DNA of 64,000 bases from Spirosoma sordidisoli (GCF_004138325.1 NZ_SBLB01000005.1:124001-188000), one strand, 5' to 3'. Counted from the stretch's first letter, positions 41,660 to 50,834 are shown. Notes: generated by a model not told the origin, from the sequence alone. A program made the numbers and translations.

Positions 41660-43474
41660 TTAAAATATATACTTGTTCTCGGTAATCATGGCGTCGGCAA
41701 TCTGACGGCGGGCATCTTTGAGATTCATCGGCTCGATTTTGGTGAACCGTTTCAGTCCCATCAGCATACCGCGCAGCTCGTCTCCTTCGGCGAAGGACGT
41801 AATGGCGGCCCGGCCGGCGTTGTTTACTTTCTCAACGGCTTCGTGGAGGTAGACCAGCGCCATTTGTTTCTGAAGGTCAACGGCGGCTTCTCCTTTGGTG
41901 CCAATCAGCTTCTCGATCCGTAGCAGCACCGACTCGGCTACGTAGATTTCGATGGCCATGTCCGCTACGTTCATCAGGATTTCCTGCTCGTTGGAGAGGT
42001 TGGCCATGAATTTCTGCACGGCGGCACCGGCTACCATCAGGGCTGCTTTCTTGAGGTTCCGAAGTACTTTCTTCTCGGCAATGAACAGCCCTTCTTCTTC
42101 CTCGGCGTTGAAATCCGGAATCGACATGATCTCTTTGGCAACGGCCATAGCCGGGCCCATCAGGTCGAGCTCACCTTTCATGGCCCGTTTCAGCAGCATA
42201 TCGACCACCAGCATCCGGTTGATCTCGTTCGTGCCTTCGAAGATTCGGTTGATGCGGGCGTCGCGGTAGCTGCGGTCCATCGGCGCGTCGGCCGAGTAGC
42301 CCATACCACCGTATACCTGTACACCTTCGTCTACCACGTAGTCGAGCACTTCCGAGCCGTGCACTTTCATGATGGCACATTCGATCGCAAACTGCTCCAG
42401 CGCCTTCAGCTTGGCCGACGCATCGTCCATACCCTGTTCTTTCAGATCCTCGATCAGGTCGTCGATGTTCTGACCGGCGCGGTAGCTGGCCGTTTCGGAC
42501 GCGTATACTTTGATGGCCATCTCGGCGAGTTTATGCTTGATGGCACCAAACTGCGAGATGGGCGTTTTAAACTGCTTCCGCTCGTTCGAGTAGCGGATGG
42601 CGTTGTTGATCACTTCTTTCGACCCGCCAATAGCGGCAACGCCCAGCTTGATCCGGCCGATGTTGAGGATATTTACGGCGATCTTGAACCCGTTTCCACG
42701 CTCAGACAGCAGGTTCTCTACCGGTACTTTGGTGTCGTTGAAGAAGATCTGGCGCGTATCGGAGCCTTTGATTCCCATCTTGTGCTCCGGCTCATTCATG
42801 GTAATTCCCTCGAATGACTTTTCAACGATGAAAGCCGACAGGTTTTTGTCGGGCTGCCCGCTGCCGTCGTCTATTTTGGCAAATACGATGTAGACGTCGG
42901 CAAAACCGCCGTTGGTAATCCACATTTTCTGGCCATTCAGGATATAGTGTTTGCCGTCTTCGCTCAGTACCGCGCGGGTCTTACCCGAGTTGGCATCTGA
43001 ACCTGAGTCGGGCTCGGTCAGGCAGTAAGCGGCTTTCCACTCGCCGGTTGCCAGTTTGGGCAGGTATTTCGACTTCTGGTCGTCGTTGCCGTAGTAGACA
43101 ATGGGGAGGGTACCAATACCGGTATGGGCCGACAGGGCAACCGAGAACGAGTGGCCCGCGCCGGTTACTTCAGCTACCAGCATGGAGGTGTTGAAGTTCA
43201 TACCGAAACCGCCGTACTCTTCCGGTACACCCGTACCGAGCAAGCCCAACTCACCGGCTTTGTCCATCAGCGAAGAAATCAACTCCGGCGATTTGGCGGT
43301 ATCGATCTCGTTCAGCCGCGGCCAGATTTCGCGCTCCAGAAATTCGTGGCAGGTTGCCGCAATCATCTGTTGCTCTTCGGTAAACTCTTCAGGAATGAAT
43401 ACCTGGGCAGCATCGGTTTCTTTAATCAAAAACTCACCACCCTTGATGGAGGCTTTGGGCTCTGTCGCAATCAT
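41660..43474 (-). CDS. Acyl-CoA dehydrogenase, long form
   Basis: A 604-aa FAD-dependent dehydrogenase for the first beta-oxidation step. The normal 380-aa ACAD core (AYCLTEPDSGSDANSGKTRA, MWITNGGFADVYIVF, and the QVYGGMGYSADAPMDRSYRD then RINRIFEGTNEINRMLV end block with the catalytic Glu) is extended by about 180 aa of helices, as in VLCAD/ACAD9 and many Bacteroidetes ACADs. Two copies of the operator TATGCnnGCATA lie 16 and 63 nt upstream, shared with the thiolase, so both are probably repressed by one regulator. The gene is not adjacent to an ETF. Confidence 0.93.
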   Translation of the reverse strand: MIATEPKASIKGGEFLIKETDAAQVFIPEEFTEEQQMIAATCHEFLEREIWPRLNEIDTAKSPELISSLMDKAGELGLLGTGVPEEYGGFGMNFNTSMLVAEVTGAGHSFSVALSAHTGIGTLPIVYYGNDDQKSKYLPKLATGEWKAAYCLTEPDSGSDANSGKTRAVLSEDGKHYILNGQKMWITNGGFADVYIVFAKIDDGSGQPDKNLSAFIVEKSFEGITMNEPEHKMGIKGSDTRQIFFNDTKVPVENLLSERGNGFKIAVNILNIGRIKLGVAAIGGSKEVINNAIRYSNERKQFKTPISQFGAIKHKLAEMAIKVYASETASYRAGQNIDDLIEDLKEQGMDDASAKLKALEQFAIECAIMKVHGSEVLDYVVDEGVQVYGGMGYSADAPMDRSYRDARINRIFEGTNEINRMLVVDMLLKRAMKGELDLMGPAMAVAKEIMSIPDFNAEEEEGLFIAEKKVLRNLKKAALMVAGAAVQKFMANLSNEQEILMNVADMAIEIYVAESVLLRIEKLIGTKGEAAVDLQKQMALVYLHEAVEKVNNAGRAAITSFAEGDELRGMLMGLKRFTKIEPMNLKDARRQIADAMITENKYIF

Positions 43475-43489
43475 AGTTAATAGGGTTGT

Positions 43490-43501
43490 TATGCTTGCAT
43501 A
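43490..43501. promoter_or_regulatory. Operator site A, TATGCTTGCATA
   Basis: Near-palindrome of arms TATGC/GCATA with a 2-nt centre, 16 nt before the acyl-CoA dehydrogenase ATG. The same 12-mer (in either orientation of its centre) occurs at 43537 and 47087. Confidence 0.65.
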
Positions 43502-43512
43502 CTAATCTAGTA

Positions 43513-43520
43513 CAAAGAAA
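43513..43520 (-). promoter_or_regulatory. Possible -7 element TTTCTTTG of the acyl-CoA dehydrogenase
   Basis: Differs from TAnnTTTG at one position. It lies between operators A and B, so a bound repressor would block polymerase. Confidence 0.35.
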
Positions 43521-43536
43521 AGAAGTTTGTTAATGG

Positions 43537-43548
43537 TATGCAAGCATA
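43537..43548. promoter_or_regulatory. Operator site B, TATGCAAGCATA
   Basis: Second copy, 63 nt before the acyl-CoA dehydrogenase ATG and roughly at the -33 region. Flanking GTATGC...GCATAC extends the palindrome by one base on each side. Confidence 0.65.
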
Positions 43549-43747
43549 CTAATAACAAAAAAAGCCGCAAAAAAGTCCTGCAAAATCTGGGTCTGCTACC
43601 AAAAGAAGGTAACGGCCTTTCAATAAATACTCCTATGTAGCCTCTTTAACATGCAGGTAAGATATAGTGAAACTGATTACATTTGAGTGATAGGGCTAGT
43701 AGTATGTTACCACAGTTTTTAGGTATTAGCGCCTAATCAACTTTTTT

Positions 43748-45673
43748 ATGATTAAACACTGGGCAGTAAGTAAAGTATTAAGAGTTTTTCTTGCCGTAGC
43801 TACATGTAGTGAATTAGTGGTTGCCCAGTCATTACCCGAAGTGCCTGCTGAGATTCGCTTTGGTGGCGCTACCATCTACGTAAGCGAACCGGTCCGTTAC
43901 CAGATTCAGCAGGAAATCCGGCAGATCTACGCCAATCGAAGCCAGCTGGAGCAGGATGTTGATGCCCTCCGGCAGCTGACTCCGCTGCTGCAACCGTATC
44001 TGGACGATGCCGATCTGGCCGTCGATTTTCGCTACGCGGCCCTGCCCTTTAGCCCTGCCGAACCTGCCTACTGGTCGCTATCGCCGGCGCAGGCCTGGCG
44101 GCTGGGCCTGCGCATCGACAACGCTGTCGATACCCGATTGCACCCGATGCTGGCTACCGAGGCCGTTGCTACCTACATCAAGCGGCTGCAGGAGCGGAGT
44201 CGGGGCGATGCCGTTCAGCTGCTGCTGCGGTACGTTCGTGCTTCGACCAGCGAGCCCGTTCCCGACAACAATACTACGCTGCTGGTTGAGCCAGGCAGTC
44301 CTCCGCTGCTCTGGAAAATTCTGGCCCGAAAGATAGCCGTCGAGCATGAGGAGCCCATCTATAAACCGGCGGCTTCGTTTGTCGTTTATCCGTATCGGAA
44401 CAGCGGGGGGAAGTCGCTGGTAACCATCGCCAAACAGCTGGAACTCAGGATTGACCGGTTTTCGCCCTATAACAGATGGCTGAAAGAGCAGACCGTACCC
44501 GTGGGCGACGACTATCCGGTGCTGATCCGGTTAACGACCGACGAGTTTCCGCTGGTGCGGGCTGCGTCGATGGCGGGGGCGGCCAGCCAGGTGGGGGGGC
44601 TTAGAGACGTGGGATTCCCGCTGTTGCTCAAAATGCCCTACCGGGAAGAAGGGCTGCGATCGTCGGCCGTTTTCTACAAAATCAACGACATGCGGGGCGT
44701 TCAGGCCCAACCGTGTGAGAACGCAATCACGCTGGCTTACTACGGCGACCTGTCGGTGAAAAAATTTCTGGATTACAACGAGTTGGCCGAGCAGGACGTA
44801 ATCTGGCCGGGTCAGGTTTATTACCTGGAACGGAAGGCAAAGCGGGCCAAAGTACCGTTCCACGTTGTACAGAGGAACCAGACCCTGCGCGATGTGTCGA
44901 ACATGTACGGGGTGCGGCTGAGTTCGTTGCTGCGGTTCAACCGGCTCGAACCCAGGCAGCGGGTGCGGGCCGGTCGAATTCTATGGCTGCAAAAAAAGCG
45001 ACCCAGTAACCAGCCGGTCGAGTACCAGGCGCTGCCGCTTCCCGTACCCGAACCAGAGCCAGCCCCTGTGGCCGATACGCTGATGGCCAAAAAAGAGCCC
45101 CCGCGTGTGGACACAACCGCTCAGCCGCCCAGGCTGGTAGCGCCCACGGTAACGCAGGTACCCCGTAGTCAACCAGCTGTCGATACAGCGGGTGCACCAC
45201 GGGTGGCCGCACCGATAGCCAGGACACCAACGCCAGTGCTGACTACGGTGGCTCCCGTTATCAAACAGCCACAGGACAAGGTTCGGATACACGTCGTGAA
45301 AGCGGGCCAGACGTACTATAGCATTGCAAAGCTGTACAAAGTGACGCCCCAGCAATTGTACTTTTGGAATAACCTCTCTGAAAAGATTCCGCTCGAGATC
45401 GGGCAGGAGTTGGCCGTGGCGGTACCCCCCGTCCGGGGCGCAAGTCCGTCGGTTACGCCACCGGCGCCCCGGCCCGCGCCGGAGCGCATCGTGAACACCT
45501 ACGTTGTAGAACGGCCCGATAAAGTGACGTACCACGTCGTGAAGCCCGGGCAGACGGTGTACCGGGTGGCTCTGATCAACAACGTAACCATTCCCGACCT
45601 CATGCGCTGGAACAACCTGAAGAATTACTCTATAGAAGTAGGCCAGCGGCTCATTATCCGGAAGAAACAGTAA
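43748..45673 (+). CDS. LysM-repeat cell-wall-binding protein
   Basis: A 641-aa exported protein. Signal peptide (to about 26), an unassigned helical N-terminal region with a lytic-transglycosylase-like feel (about 40-350), and three LysM domains at about 371-415 (FHVVQRNQTLRDVSNMYGVR), 513-560 (HVVKAGQTYYSIAKLYKVTP) and 594-641 (HVVKPGQTVYRVALINNVTI). A long Pro/Thr/Val linker (about 418-510) separates the first two. LysM binds N-acetylglucosamine in peptidoglycan, so it should sit in the periplasm or on the inner face of the outer membrane. I saw no catalytic Glu motif that would prove an active lytic domain. Confidence 0.85.
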   Translation: MIKHWAVSKVLRVFLAVATCSELVVAQSLPEVPAEIRFGGATIYVSEPVRYQIQQEIRQIYANRSQLEQDVDALRQLTPLLQPYLDDADLAVDFRYAALPFSPAEPAYWSLSPAQAWRLGLRIDNAVDTRLHPMLATEAVATYIKRLQERSRGDAVQLLLRYVRASTSEPVPDNNTTLLVEPGSPPLLWKILARKIAVEHEEPIYKPAASFVVYPYRNSGGKSLVTIAKQLELRIDRFSPYNRWLKEQTVPVGDDYPVLIRLTTDEFPLVRAASMAGAASQVGGLRDVGFPLLLKMPYREEGLRSSAVFYKINDMRGVQAQPCENAITLAYYGDLSVKKFLDYNELAEQDVIWPGQVYYLERKAKRAKVPFHVVQRNQTLRDVSNMYGVRLSSLLRFNRLEPRQRVRAGRILWLQKKRPSNQPVEYQALPLPVPEPEPAPVADTLMAKKEPPRVDTTAQPPRLVAPTVTQVPRSQPAVDTAGAPRVAAPIARTPTPVLTTVAPVIKQPQDKVRIHVVKAGQTYYSIAKLYKVTPQQLYFWNNLSEKIPLEIGQELAVAVPPVRGASPSVTPPAPRPAPERIVNTYVVERPDKVTYHVVKPGQTVYRVALINNVTIPDLMRWNNLKNYSIEVGQRLIIRKKQ

Positions 45674-45684
45674 TACGCTGGCAT

Positions 45685-45784
45685 ACAGAAGTCGGGGGGA
45701 CGGGGGTTTAGAAGCAAAAAAAAACACACACCCGGGGGGGCGGGGTTTTTTTTCAACACCCCCCCCCCGCGCCCCGACTTCTGT
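45685..45784. terminator. Bidirectional terminator with homopolymer core
   Basis: Perfect 13-bp arms 45685-45697 and 45772-45784 enclose runs of G, A, G, T and C (for example nine A, seven G, eight T, ten C). It lies between the convergent LysM and thiolase genes, 11 and 39 nt from their stops, so it can end both transcripts. Confidence 0.65.
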
Positions 45785-45823
45785 AAAACTCGTTTCCAGT
45801 GCGTATACCGCGGTCGGGCCAAC

Positions 45824-47002
45824 TTAGTTGAGTCGCTCAAAAATACCGGCCACTCCCTGTCCGCCACCCACGCAGGCCGAAACCATGCCGTAGGTTTGAT
45901 CCTGACGGCGCATCTCGTTTAGCAGCTGCACGGATAGCCGGGCCCCGGTTGAGCCGAGGGCATGGCCGAGCGCAATAGCTCCTCCGTTTGGATTGATCCG
46001 GCTACGGTCGAGGTCAAGCTCCTGAATAACGGCCAGCGACTGAGCCGCGAAGGCTTCGTTCAGCTCGATCAGTTCAATGTCGTCCTGCTTAAGGCCGGCT
46101 TTTTTCAGCGCAATGGGGATAGCCGCTACCGGACCGATACCCATAATTTTGGGTTCGACCCCGGCCGATGCGTACGACATCATGCGCGCAACCGGTTTCA
46201 GGCCTAGTTCATTCACCAGCTTTTCGGACATGACCAGCACAAAAGCGGCTCCGTCGGAGGTTTGCGAGGAATTGCCGGCCGTAACAGACCCGCCAGCCGC
46301 GAAAACGGGCTTTAGCTTAGCCAGCCCTTCGGCGCTGGTATCTTTACGGGGACCTTCGTCCTGCGCTACCGTCCACTCGCGGGTCTTCTTTTTGTTACTG
46401 TCGGCGTCGAAATAGGTTTCGCTGACCTTGATGGGTACGATCTCATCGGTGAATTTGCCAGCGGCCTGGGCTGCGAGCGCTTTCTGATGCGACTCATAGG
46501 CAAATTCGTCCTGAGCGTCGCGGCTGATCCCAAACTGCTGCGCAACCTGCTCAGCCGTTAGGCCCATGCCGATATAGTAGTCAGGGTTCTGCTTGGCTAT
46601 TTCGTAGTTGAGGGCGGTTTTCCAGCCCATCACCGGCACTAGCGACATCGACTCCGTACCCCCCGCAATGATGCAGTCGGCCAGACCCGCGTGGATCTTG
46701 GCAGAGGCAATCGCGATGGCCTCCAGCCCTGAGCCGCAGTAGCGGTTTATCGTAAAGCCGGGCACACTTTTCGGTAACGACAACAGCGCAATGTACCGCG
46801 CAATCTGCATGCCCTGCTCGGCTTCCGGTACGGCATTACCAACAATAAGGTCTTCTACGCGGGCCGGATCCAGATTGGGGACCTGGCTCAGCAAATGTTT
46901 GATAACCTCGGCCGCCATGTCATCGGGGCGAGTTAAGCGGAGACCACCACGCGGAGCTTTGCCCACAGCTGTGCGATATCCGGCAACAATGTATGCGTCC
47001 AT
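45824..47002 (-). CDS. Acetyl-CoA acyltransferase (thiolase)
   Basis: A 392-aa thiolase, last step of beta-oxidation or acetoacetyl-CoA formation. The nucleophile C89 is in FTINRYCGSGLEAIAIASAK, followed by the GGTESMS loop, NEAFAAQSLAV, GGAIALGHALGSTGARL and the C-terminal ACVGGGQGVAGIFERL with the second Cys. The overall pattern fits FadA-type 3-ketoacyl-CoA thiolases. Operator TATGCAAGCATA lies 85 nt upstream, the same as at the long acyl-CoA dehydrogenase, so a shared regulon is likely. Confidence 0.94.
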   Translation of the reverse strand: MDAYIVAGYRTAVGKAPRGGLRLTRPDDMAAEVIKHLLSQVPNLDPARVEDLIVGNAVPEAEQGMQIARYIALLSLPKSVPGFTINRYCGSGLEAIAIASAKIHAGLADCIIAGGTESMSLVPVMGWKTALNYEIAKQNPDYYIGMGLTAEQVAQQFGISRDAQDEFAYESHQKALAAQAAGKFTDEIVPIKVSETYFDADSNKKKTREWTVAQDEGPRKDTSAEGLAKLKPVFAAGGSVTAGNSSQTSDGAAFVLVMSEKLVNELGLKPVARMMSYASAGVEPKIMGIGPVAAIPIALKKAGLKQDDIELIELNEAFAAQSLAVIQELDLDRSRINPNGGAIALGHALGSTGARLSVQLLNEMRRQDQTYGMVSACVGGGQGVAGIFERLN

Positions 47003-47067
47003 GTTTGTCTAGATTACTGGTTAAGCAGGCATCTAGTCTGTTAACTAATTGCCTGGGGGAATAATTA

Positions 47068-47075
47068 CAAACCTA
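47068..47075 (-). promoter_or_regulatory. -7 element TAGGTTTG of the thiolase
   Basis: Exact TAnnTTTG on the minus strand, 66 nt before the thiolase ATG. The operator sits 11 nt further upstream, over the expected -33 region. Confidence 0.5.
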
Positions 47076-47086
47076 CACAAAATTGT

Positions 47087-47098
47087 TATGCAAGCATA
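47087..47098. promoter_or_regulatory. Operator site C, TATGCAAGCATA
   Basis: Third copy of the operator, 85 nt upstream of the thiolase and overlapping its -33 region. Confidence 0.65.
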
Positions 47099-47148
47099 CG
47101 GTTTATGCCAGGTTTCGATCAGATGCCGGTCTGGCGGTGGGGCGGGCA

Positions 47149-47178
47149 TAAAAAAAGCCACTCCCTAAAGAGTGGCTT
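47149..47178 (-). terminator. Terminator of the nuo operon
   Basis: Arms 47155-47163 and 47170-47178 (9 bp), with an A run at 47150-47156 that gives the T tract on the minus strand. It is 24 nt past the nuoJ stop. Confidence 0.85.
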
Positions 47179-47202
47179 AGCGCTTATGAAAAGCCTAATC
47201 GT

Positions 47203-47757
47203 TTAAAAATGGCGGTCGCCGGCTTCGCGTTTGCCCAGCATAACGGCGCCGACCATAGCCACCAGGAACAGGACTGACGCCAGCTCGAAGGGCAGAATAT
47301 AATCGCTGTAGAGCAGGTTGCCGAGATTTTCGACCAGACCCGTTTTGGCGTCGAAGGTGGTTGCGTTCACGACCGGCACCTGCGCACTTTTGGCTCTGAA
47401 GATGGTAATGAGCATGACCATGAGTATGCCACCCACCACAACGGACGCCATTTTGGTTAGATTCGTTTTCGATTCTTCATCTTCCTTCCGCAGGTTCAGA
47501 AACATAATCGTAAACAGGAACAGAACCATGATAGCCCCGGCGTATACGATGATGTTGACGGCTGCCAGAAACTGAGCATTCAGCAGAATGTAATGCCCCG
47601 ACAGACAGAAGAACGTTGCAATCAGTCCCAGTACGCTGTAGATCGGGTTACGGGCCGTTACCACGCTGATAGCACTCAACAGGGTCAGGGCGGTCAACGC
47701 CAGAAACAGGTAGCCTGTTGGCGTAAGTGTCTTGAAAAAAGTAATAGTCTCAGTCAT
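47203..47757 (-). CDS. nuoJ: NADH-quinone oxidoreductase subunit J
   Basis: A 184-aa membrane subunit of complex I with about five helices. It shows the family pattern ALTLLSAISVVTARNPIYSV, FFCLSGHYILLNAQFLAAVN, IIVYAGAIMVLFLFTIMFLN and an end segment FELASVLFLVAMVGAVMLGK. It is the last gene of this nuo cluster and is followed by a terminator, so nuoK, L, M and N must lie elsewhere. The 106-nt spacer before it contains a hairpin. Confidence 0.93.
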   Translation of the reverse strand: MTETITFFKTLTPTGYLFLALTALTLLSAISVVTARNPIYSVLGLIATFFCLSGHYILLNAQFLAAVNIIVYAGAIMVLFLFTIMFLNLRKEDEESKTNLTKMASVVVGGILMVMLITIFRAKSAQVPVVNATTFDAKTGLVENLGNLLYSDYILPFELASVLFLVAMVGAVMLGKREAGDRHF

Positions 47758-47799
47758 GGACGTGTAGTCATTAATGGTCGGAGATTGTCATCGGAGATC

Positions 47800-47848
47800 G
47801 TCATGCGTAGCCTGCTTTTTACGTTAGCACAACCAGACTACGCATGAC
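47800..47848. repeat. Inverted repeat in the nuoI-nuoJ spacer
   Basis: Perfect 11-bp arms 47800-47810 and 47838-47848. A direct repeat GGAGATYGTCAT precedes it (about 47780-47805). It may shape mRNA stability within the operon. Confidence 0.45.
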
Positions 47849-47863
47849 CCTCGCGGACAAACG

Positions 47864-48430
47864 CTAGGTAGCGGCCCGGGTCAGGCTCGGCTCGGTTGGG
47901 GTGGCCTGCACTTCTGAACTGGCAATACGAACGTATCGATCATCCATTTTCTCAACCAGCCGATCTTTGCCGTAGATAACCTCGTCGCGCTCCTGAAAAA
48001 CCGGCACCATACGATCGTGGCGCAGGTAGACGGCCTGTTTGGGGCAGGCTTCTTCGCAGAGACCGCAGAAGATGCAGCGCAGCATGTTGATCTCGTAAAC
48101 GGCCGCGTATTTTTCTTCCCGGTACAGCGATTCTTCGCCTTTTTTACGCTCGGCGGCTACCATCGAAATGGCTTCGGCCGGGCAGGCTACCGCGCAGAGG
48201 CCACAGGCCGTGCAGCGCTCGCGGCCCTGCTCGTCGCGCTTCAGCACGTGGTGACCCCGGTAAATGGGGCCGAGGTACTTCTTAACCTCCGGGTATTGTA
48301 TGGTCGGCTTTTTGCGAAAGAAGTGCCGGATCGTGATGGCCAGCCCGCCAATAACGGCAGGTAGGTACATCTTTTCCGCCAGCGTCATTTCTTTATTGCT
48401 GACTTGTTTGGAGCGATTCGTGAGTTGCAT
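47864..48430 (-). CDS. nuoI: NADH-quinone oxidoreductase subunit I
   Basis: A 188-aa peripheral-arm subunit carrying two 4Fe-4S clusters (N6a, N6b) that pass electrons toward quinone. Cluster motifs are CTACGLCAVACPAEA and CIFCGLCEEACPKQA. The N-terminal LPAVIGGLAITIRHFF segment is the usual membrane-facing helix. It begins 3 nt after nuoH, so the two are translationally linked. Confidence 0.96.
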   Translation of the reverse strand: MQLTNRSKQVSNKEMTLAEKMYLPAVIGGLAITIRHFFRKKPTIQYPEVKKYLGPIYRGHHVLKRDEQGRERCTACGLCAVACPAEAISMVAAERKKGEESLYREEKYAAVYEINMLRCIFCGLCEEACPKQAVYLRHDRMVPVFQERDEVIYGKDRLVEKMDDRYVRIASSEVQATPTEPSLTRAAT

Positions 48431-48433
48431 CGT

Positions 48434-49603
48434 TTAAACTGTTTGTTGTGGTACAACAGTCCGTTTGGGAGCGCGGGCAGAAGACATCACCGCCAGCACG
48501 ATCATGACAATGGCAATAAGCCAGGTCGAGTATTTGAAGTTGAACAGCAGACCGGCGCCCGTGATGACCACGTTCAGAATCGACAGCGGAATAAAGGTTT
48601 TCCAACCCAGATTCATCAGCTGGTCGTAGCGGAAACGCGGCAGCGTCCACCGAACCCACATAAAGAAGAAAATAAAGAAGAAAATCTTGGCGAAGAACAC
48701 CACGACGCCGATCAGGGTAGCTACGTTATGGCCCGCTACCGCGCCCAGTGAGTTTTCGAGCGCTCCGCCCACCAGATCCATGAACGGGTAGTGGAAGCCG
48801 CCGAAATACAGGGCCGAAATAAAGGCCGACGATACGAACATGTTGATGTACTCCGAGAACAGATAAAAACCCAGTTTCATGGAGCTGTATTCGGTATGGT
48901 AGCCACCGACCAGCTCGGTTTCGCACTCGGGCAGGTCGAACGGCGTACGGTTACACTCGGCAAAGGCGCAGGTCAGGAAAATAATGAACCCCAGCGGCTG
49001 GGTAAACACGTTCCACTCGAAGAAAGAAGCCTGCTCGTCGATAATGGCCCGCAGCGACAGCGAACCCGTCATCATCAGGATGGCGATCAGCGACAGACCC
49101 AGCGCAATTTCGTAGCTGATATTCTGCGAAGCTGCCCGGATAGCGCCCAGCAGGGAAAATTTGTTGTTCGAGGCCCAGCCACCGACCATGATGCCATACA
49201 CGCCCAGCGATACAACCCCGAAGATGTACAGCACACCAATGTTGATTTCTATGGCCTGCACCGCTACTTCATAGTTCTTACTGTCCCAGCTGAACCGGAT
49301 CGTATCGCCAAACGGAATAACCGCGCTCGACATCAGCGCCGTCAGGATAGCCAGACAGGGGCCCAGAATAAACAGCCACTTGCTGGCCTGCGACGGGATA
49401 AAGTCTTCTTTGAAGAACATTTTACCGGCATCGGCAACCGGTTGCAGCAGCCCCCACGGCCCCGCCCGATTCGGTCCGATCCGATCCTGCAGAAATGCCG
49501 CTACCTTGCGCTCGGCATAGGTCGAGTACATGGCAATGAGGAGCGTTATCCCAAATACGGCCAGGATAATGATCCCTTTGGCCGATAATATGGTTAAATC
49601 CAT
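48434..49603 (-). CDS. nuoH: NADH-quinone oxidoreductase subunit H
   Basis: A 389-aa membrane subunit with about eight helices at the quinone-binding junction between arms. Blocks include YAERKVAAFLQDRIGPNRAG, WGLLQPVADAGKMFFKEDFI, FFLTCAFAECNRTPFDLPEC-like LTCAFAECNRTPFDLPECE, and ELVGGYHTEYSSMKLGFYLF. All charged residues of the E-channel region are present. It follows nuoG after a 92-nt spacer without visible features. Confidence 0.95.
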   Translation of the reverse strand: MDLTILSAKGIIILAVFGITLLIAMYSTYAERKVAAFLQDRIGPNRAGPWGLLQPVADAGKMFFKEDFIPSQASKWLFILGPCLAILTALMSSAVIPFGDTIRFSWDSKNYEVAVQAIEINIGVLYIFGVVSLGVYGIMVGGWASNNKFSLLGAIRAASQNISYEIALGLSLIAILMMTGSLSLRAIIDEQASFFEWNVFTQPLGFIIFLTCAFAECNRTPFDLPECETELVGGYHTEYSSMKLGFYLFSEYINMFVSSAFISALYFGGFHYPFMDLVGGALENSLGAVAGHNVATLIGVVVFFAKIFFFIFFFMWVRWTLPRFRYDQLMNLGWKTFIPLSILNVVITGAGLLFNFKYSTWLIAIVMIVLAVMSSARAPKRTVVPQQTV

Positions 49604-49695
49604 GTTTAGTAGGTTTCAATAGTTGGTTTACGTGTCGGCTCGGTTTGTACGGAAGGCCATACCCGTAATCCCAATCTGGTTAGTTTTCTGACAGG

Positions 49696-50769
49696 TTAGC
49701 TCTCTGCGGATGGCAGCTTGGCGAAACGCTCGGGCGGCAGCTGCTGAATGCTTAGCTGCGTAGTGTCGCGCTCGTCATGGATCGGTTTGTATTCGGCGGC
49801 TGCCAGACGCTGGCCAAAGCTGGGTTTAATGGCATCAGCGCGGTACTTATTGGCCGAAATCACCGATGCCCGCGATACTTTCGTTGGGCCTTCAATGGTC
49901 CAGTCGCTGGTTTTCTTGGTTTCGAACCGGCAGGTGTTGCAGATGAACTCGGTTACTTCGCTCCACTCGTTTTTGCGGGCCGTTACCCGGATTACCTCGT
50001 CGCCCCGGTACCAGAGCGTCACCTTACCCGAACAGGTCGGGCAATCGCGGTGGGCGTCAACGGGCTTTGTGAACCAAACCCGGTTCTTAAACCGGTACGT
50101 TTTATCGGTCAGCGCCCCTACCGGACAAACGTCGATTACGTTACCGGAGAAGTCGTTGTCTATGGCTTTCTCGATATAGGTGCTGATTTCCGATGCATCG
50201 CCCCGGTTCAGTACTCCATGTACGCGCTTGTTGGTAATCTGATCGGCTGTATAGACGCAGCGGTAGCACAGGATGCAGCGCGTCATGTGCAGCTGGATAT
50301 ACGGGCCCAGGTCGTTTTTTTCGAACGTCCGCCGGTCTTCTTCGTAGCGGGTGGTTGCCTTGCCGTGGTCGAACGCAAAATTCTGCAGATCGCATTCGCC
50401 CGCCTGATCGCAGACCGGGCAGTCGAGCGGGTGGTTCAGCAGCAGGAACTCGACTACCCCATTCCGGGCGTCAATGACCTGCGGGTTCGTTTTGTTTTCG
50501 ACAATCATACCATCCTGAACGGGGGTCAGGCAGGAGGCAACAAGTTTGGGCATTGGCCGCGGATCTTTCTCCGAGCCGGCCGCTACCCGTACCAGACAGG
50601 CGCGGCATTTACCGCCACTTCCTTTTAGCGGCTGGTAATAGCACATGGCGGGGGGCGCTACCTCCGGGCCGATTTTGCGGGCGGCCTGTAATATCGTTGT
50701 TCCCGGCTCTACCTCGACCTGAATACCGTCGATGGTAACTCTCAGCAGTTGCGGCTTTGTCTCTTCCAT
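49696..50769 (-). CDS. nuoG: NADH-quinone oxidoreductase subunit G, short form
   Basis: A 357-aa iron-sulfur subunit, chosen to start at MEETKPQLLRVTIDG (50769; the longer open frame upstream adds 11 unlikely residues). It has the 2Fe-2S domain (PPAMCYYQPLKGSGGKCRAC), the CPVCDQAGECDLQNFAFDHG block with its 4Fe-4S, and the MTRCILCYRCVYTA and DVCPVGALTDKTY clusters, plus the start of a molybdopterin-like 4Fe-4S domain (CPTCSGKVTLWYRGD). The large C-terminal molybdopterin-like domain of 700-900-aa NuoG is missing. Its length is common in some Bacteroidetes complex I operons (recollection). Confidence 0.93.
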   Translation of the reverse strand: MEETKPQLLRVTIDGIQVEVEPGTTILQAARKIGPEVAPPAMCYYQPLKGSGGKCRACLVRVAAGSEKDPRPMPKLVASCLTPVQDGMIVENKTNPQVIDARNGVVEFLLLNHPLDCPVCDQAGECDLQNFAFDHGKATTRYEEDRRTFEKNDLGPYIQLHMTRCILCYRCVYTADQITNKRVHGVLNRGDASEISTYIEKAIDNDFSGNVIDVCPVGALTDKTYRFKNRVWFTKPVDAHRDCPTCSGKVTLWYRGDEVIRVTARKNEWSEVTEFICNTCRFETKKTSDWTIEGPTKVSRASVISANKYRADAIKPSFGQRLAAAEYKPIHDERDTTQLSIQQLPPERFAKLPSAES

Positions 50770-50834
50770 GTATCGTAATGCGGCCCTGAAGCCGCAGGTC
50801 AATCAGTACAGTACGGCTTAGCTGCCGTATTCTA

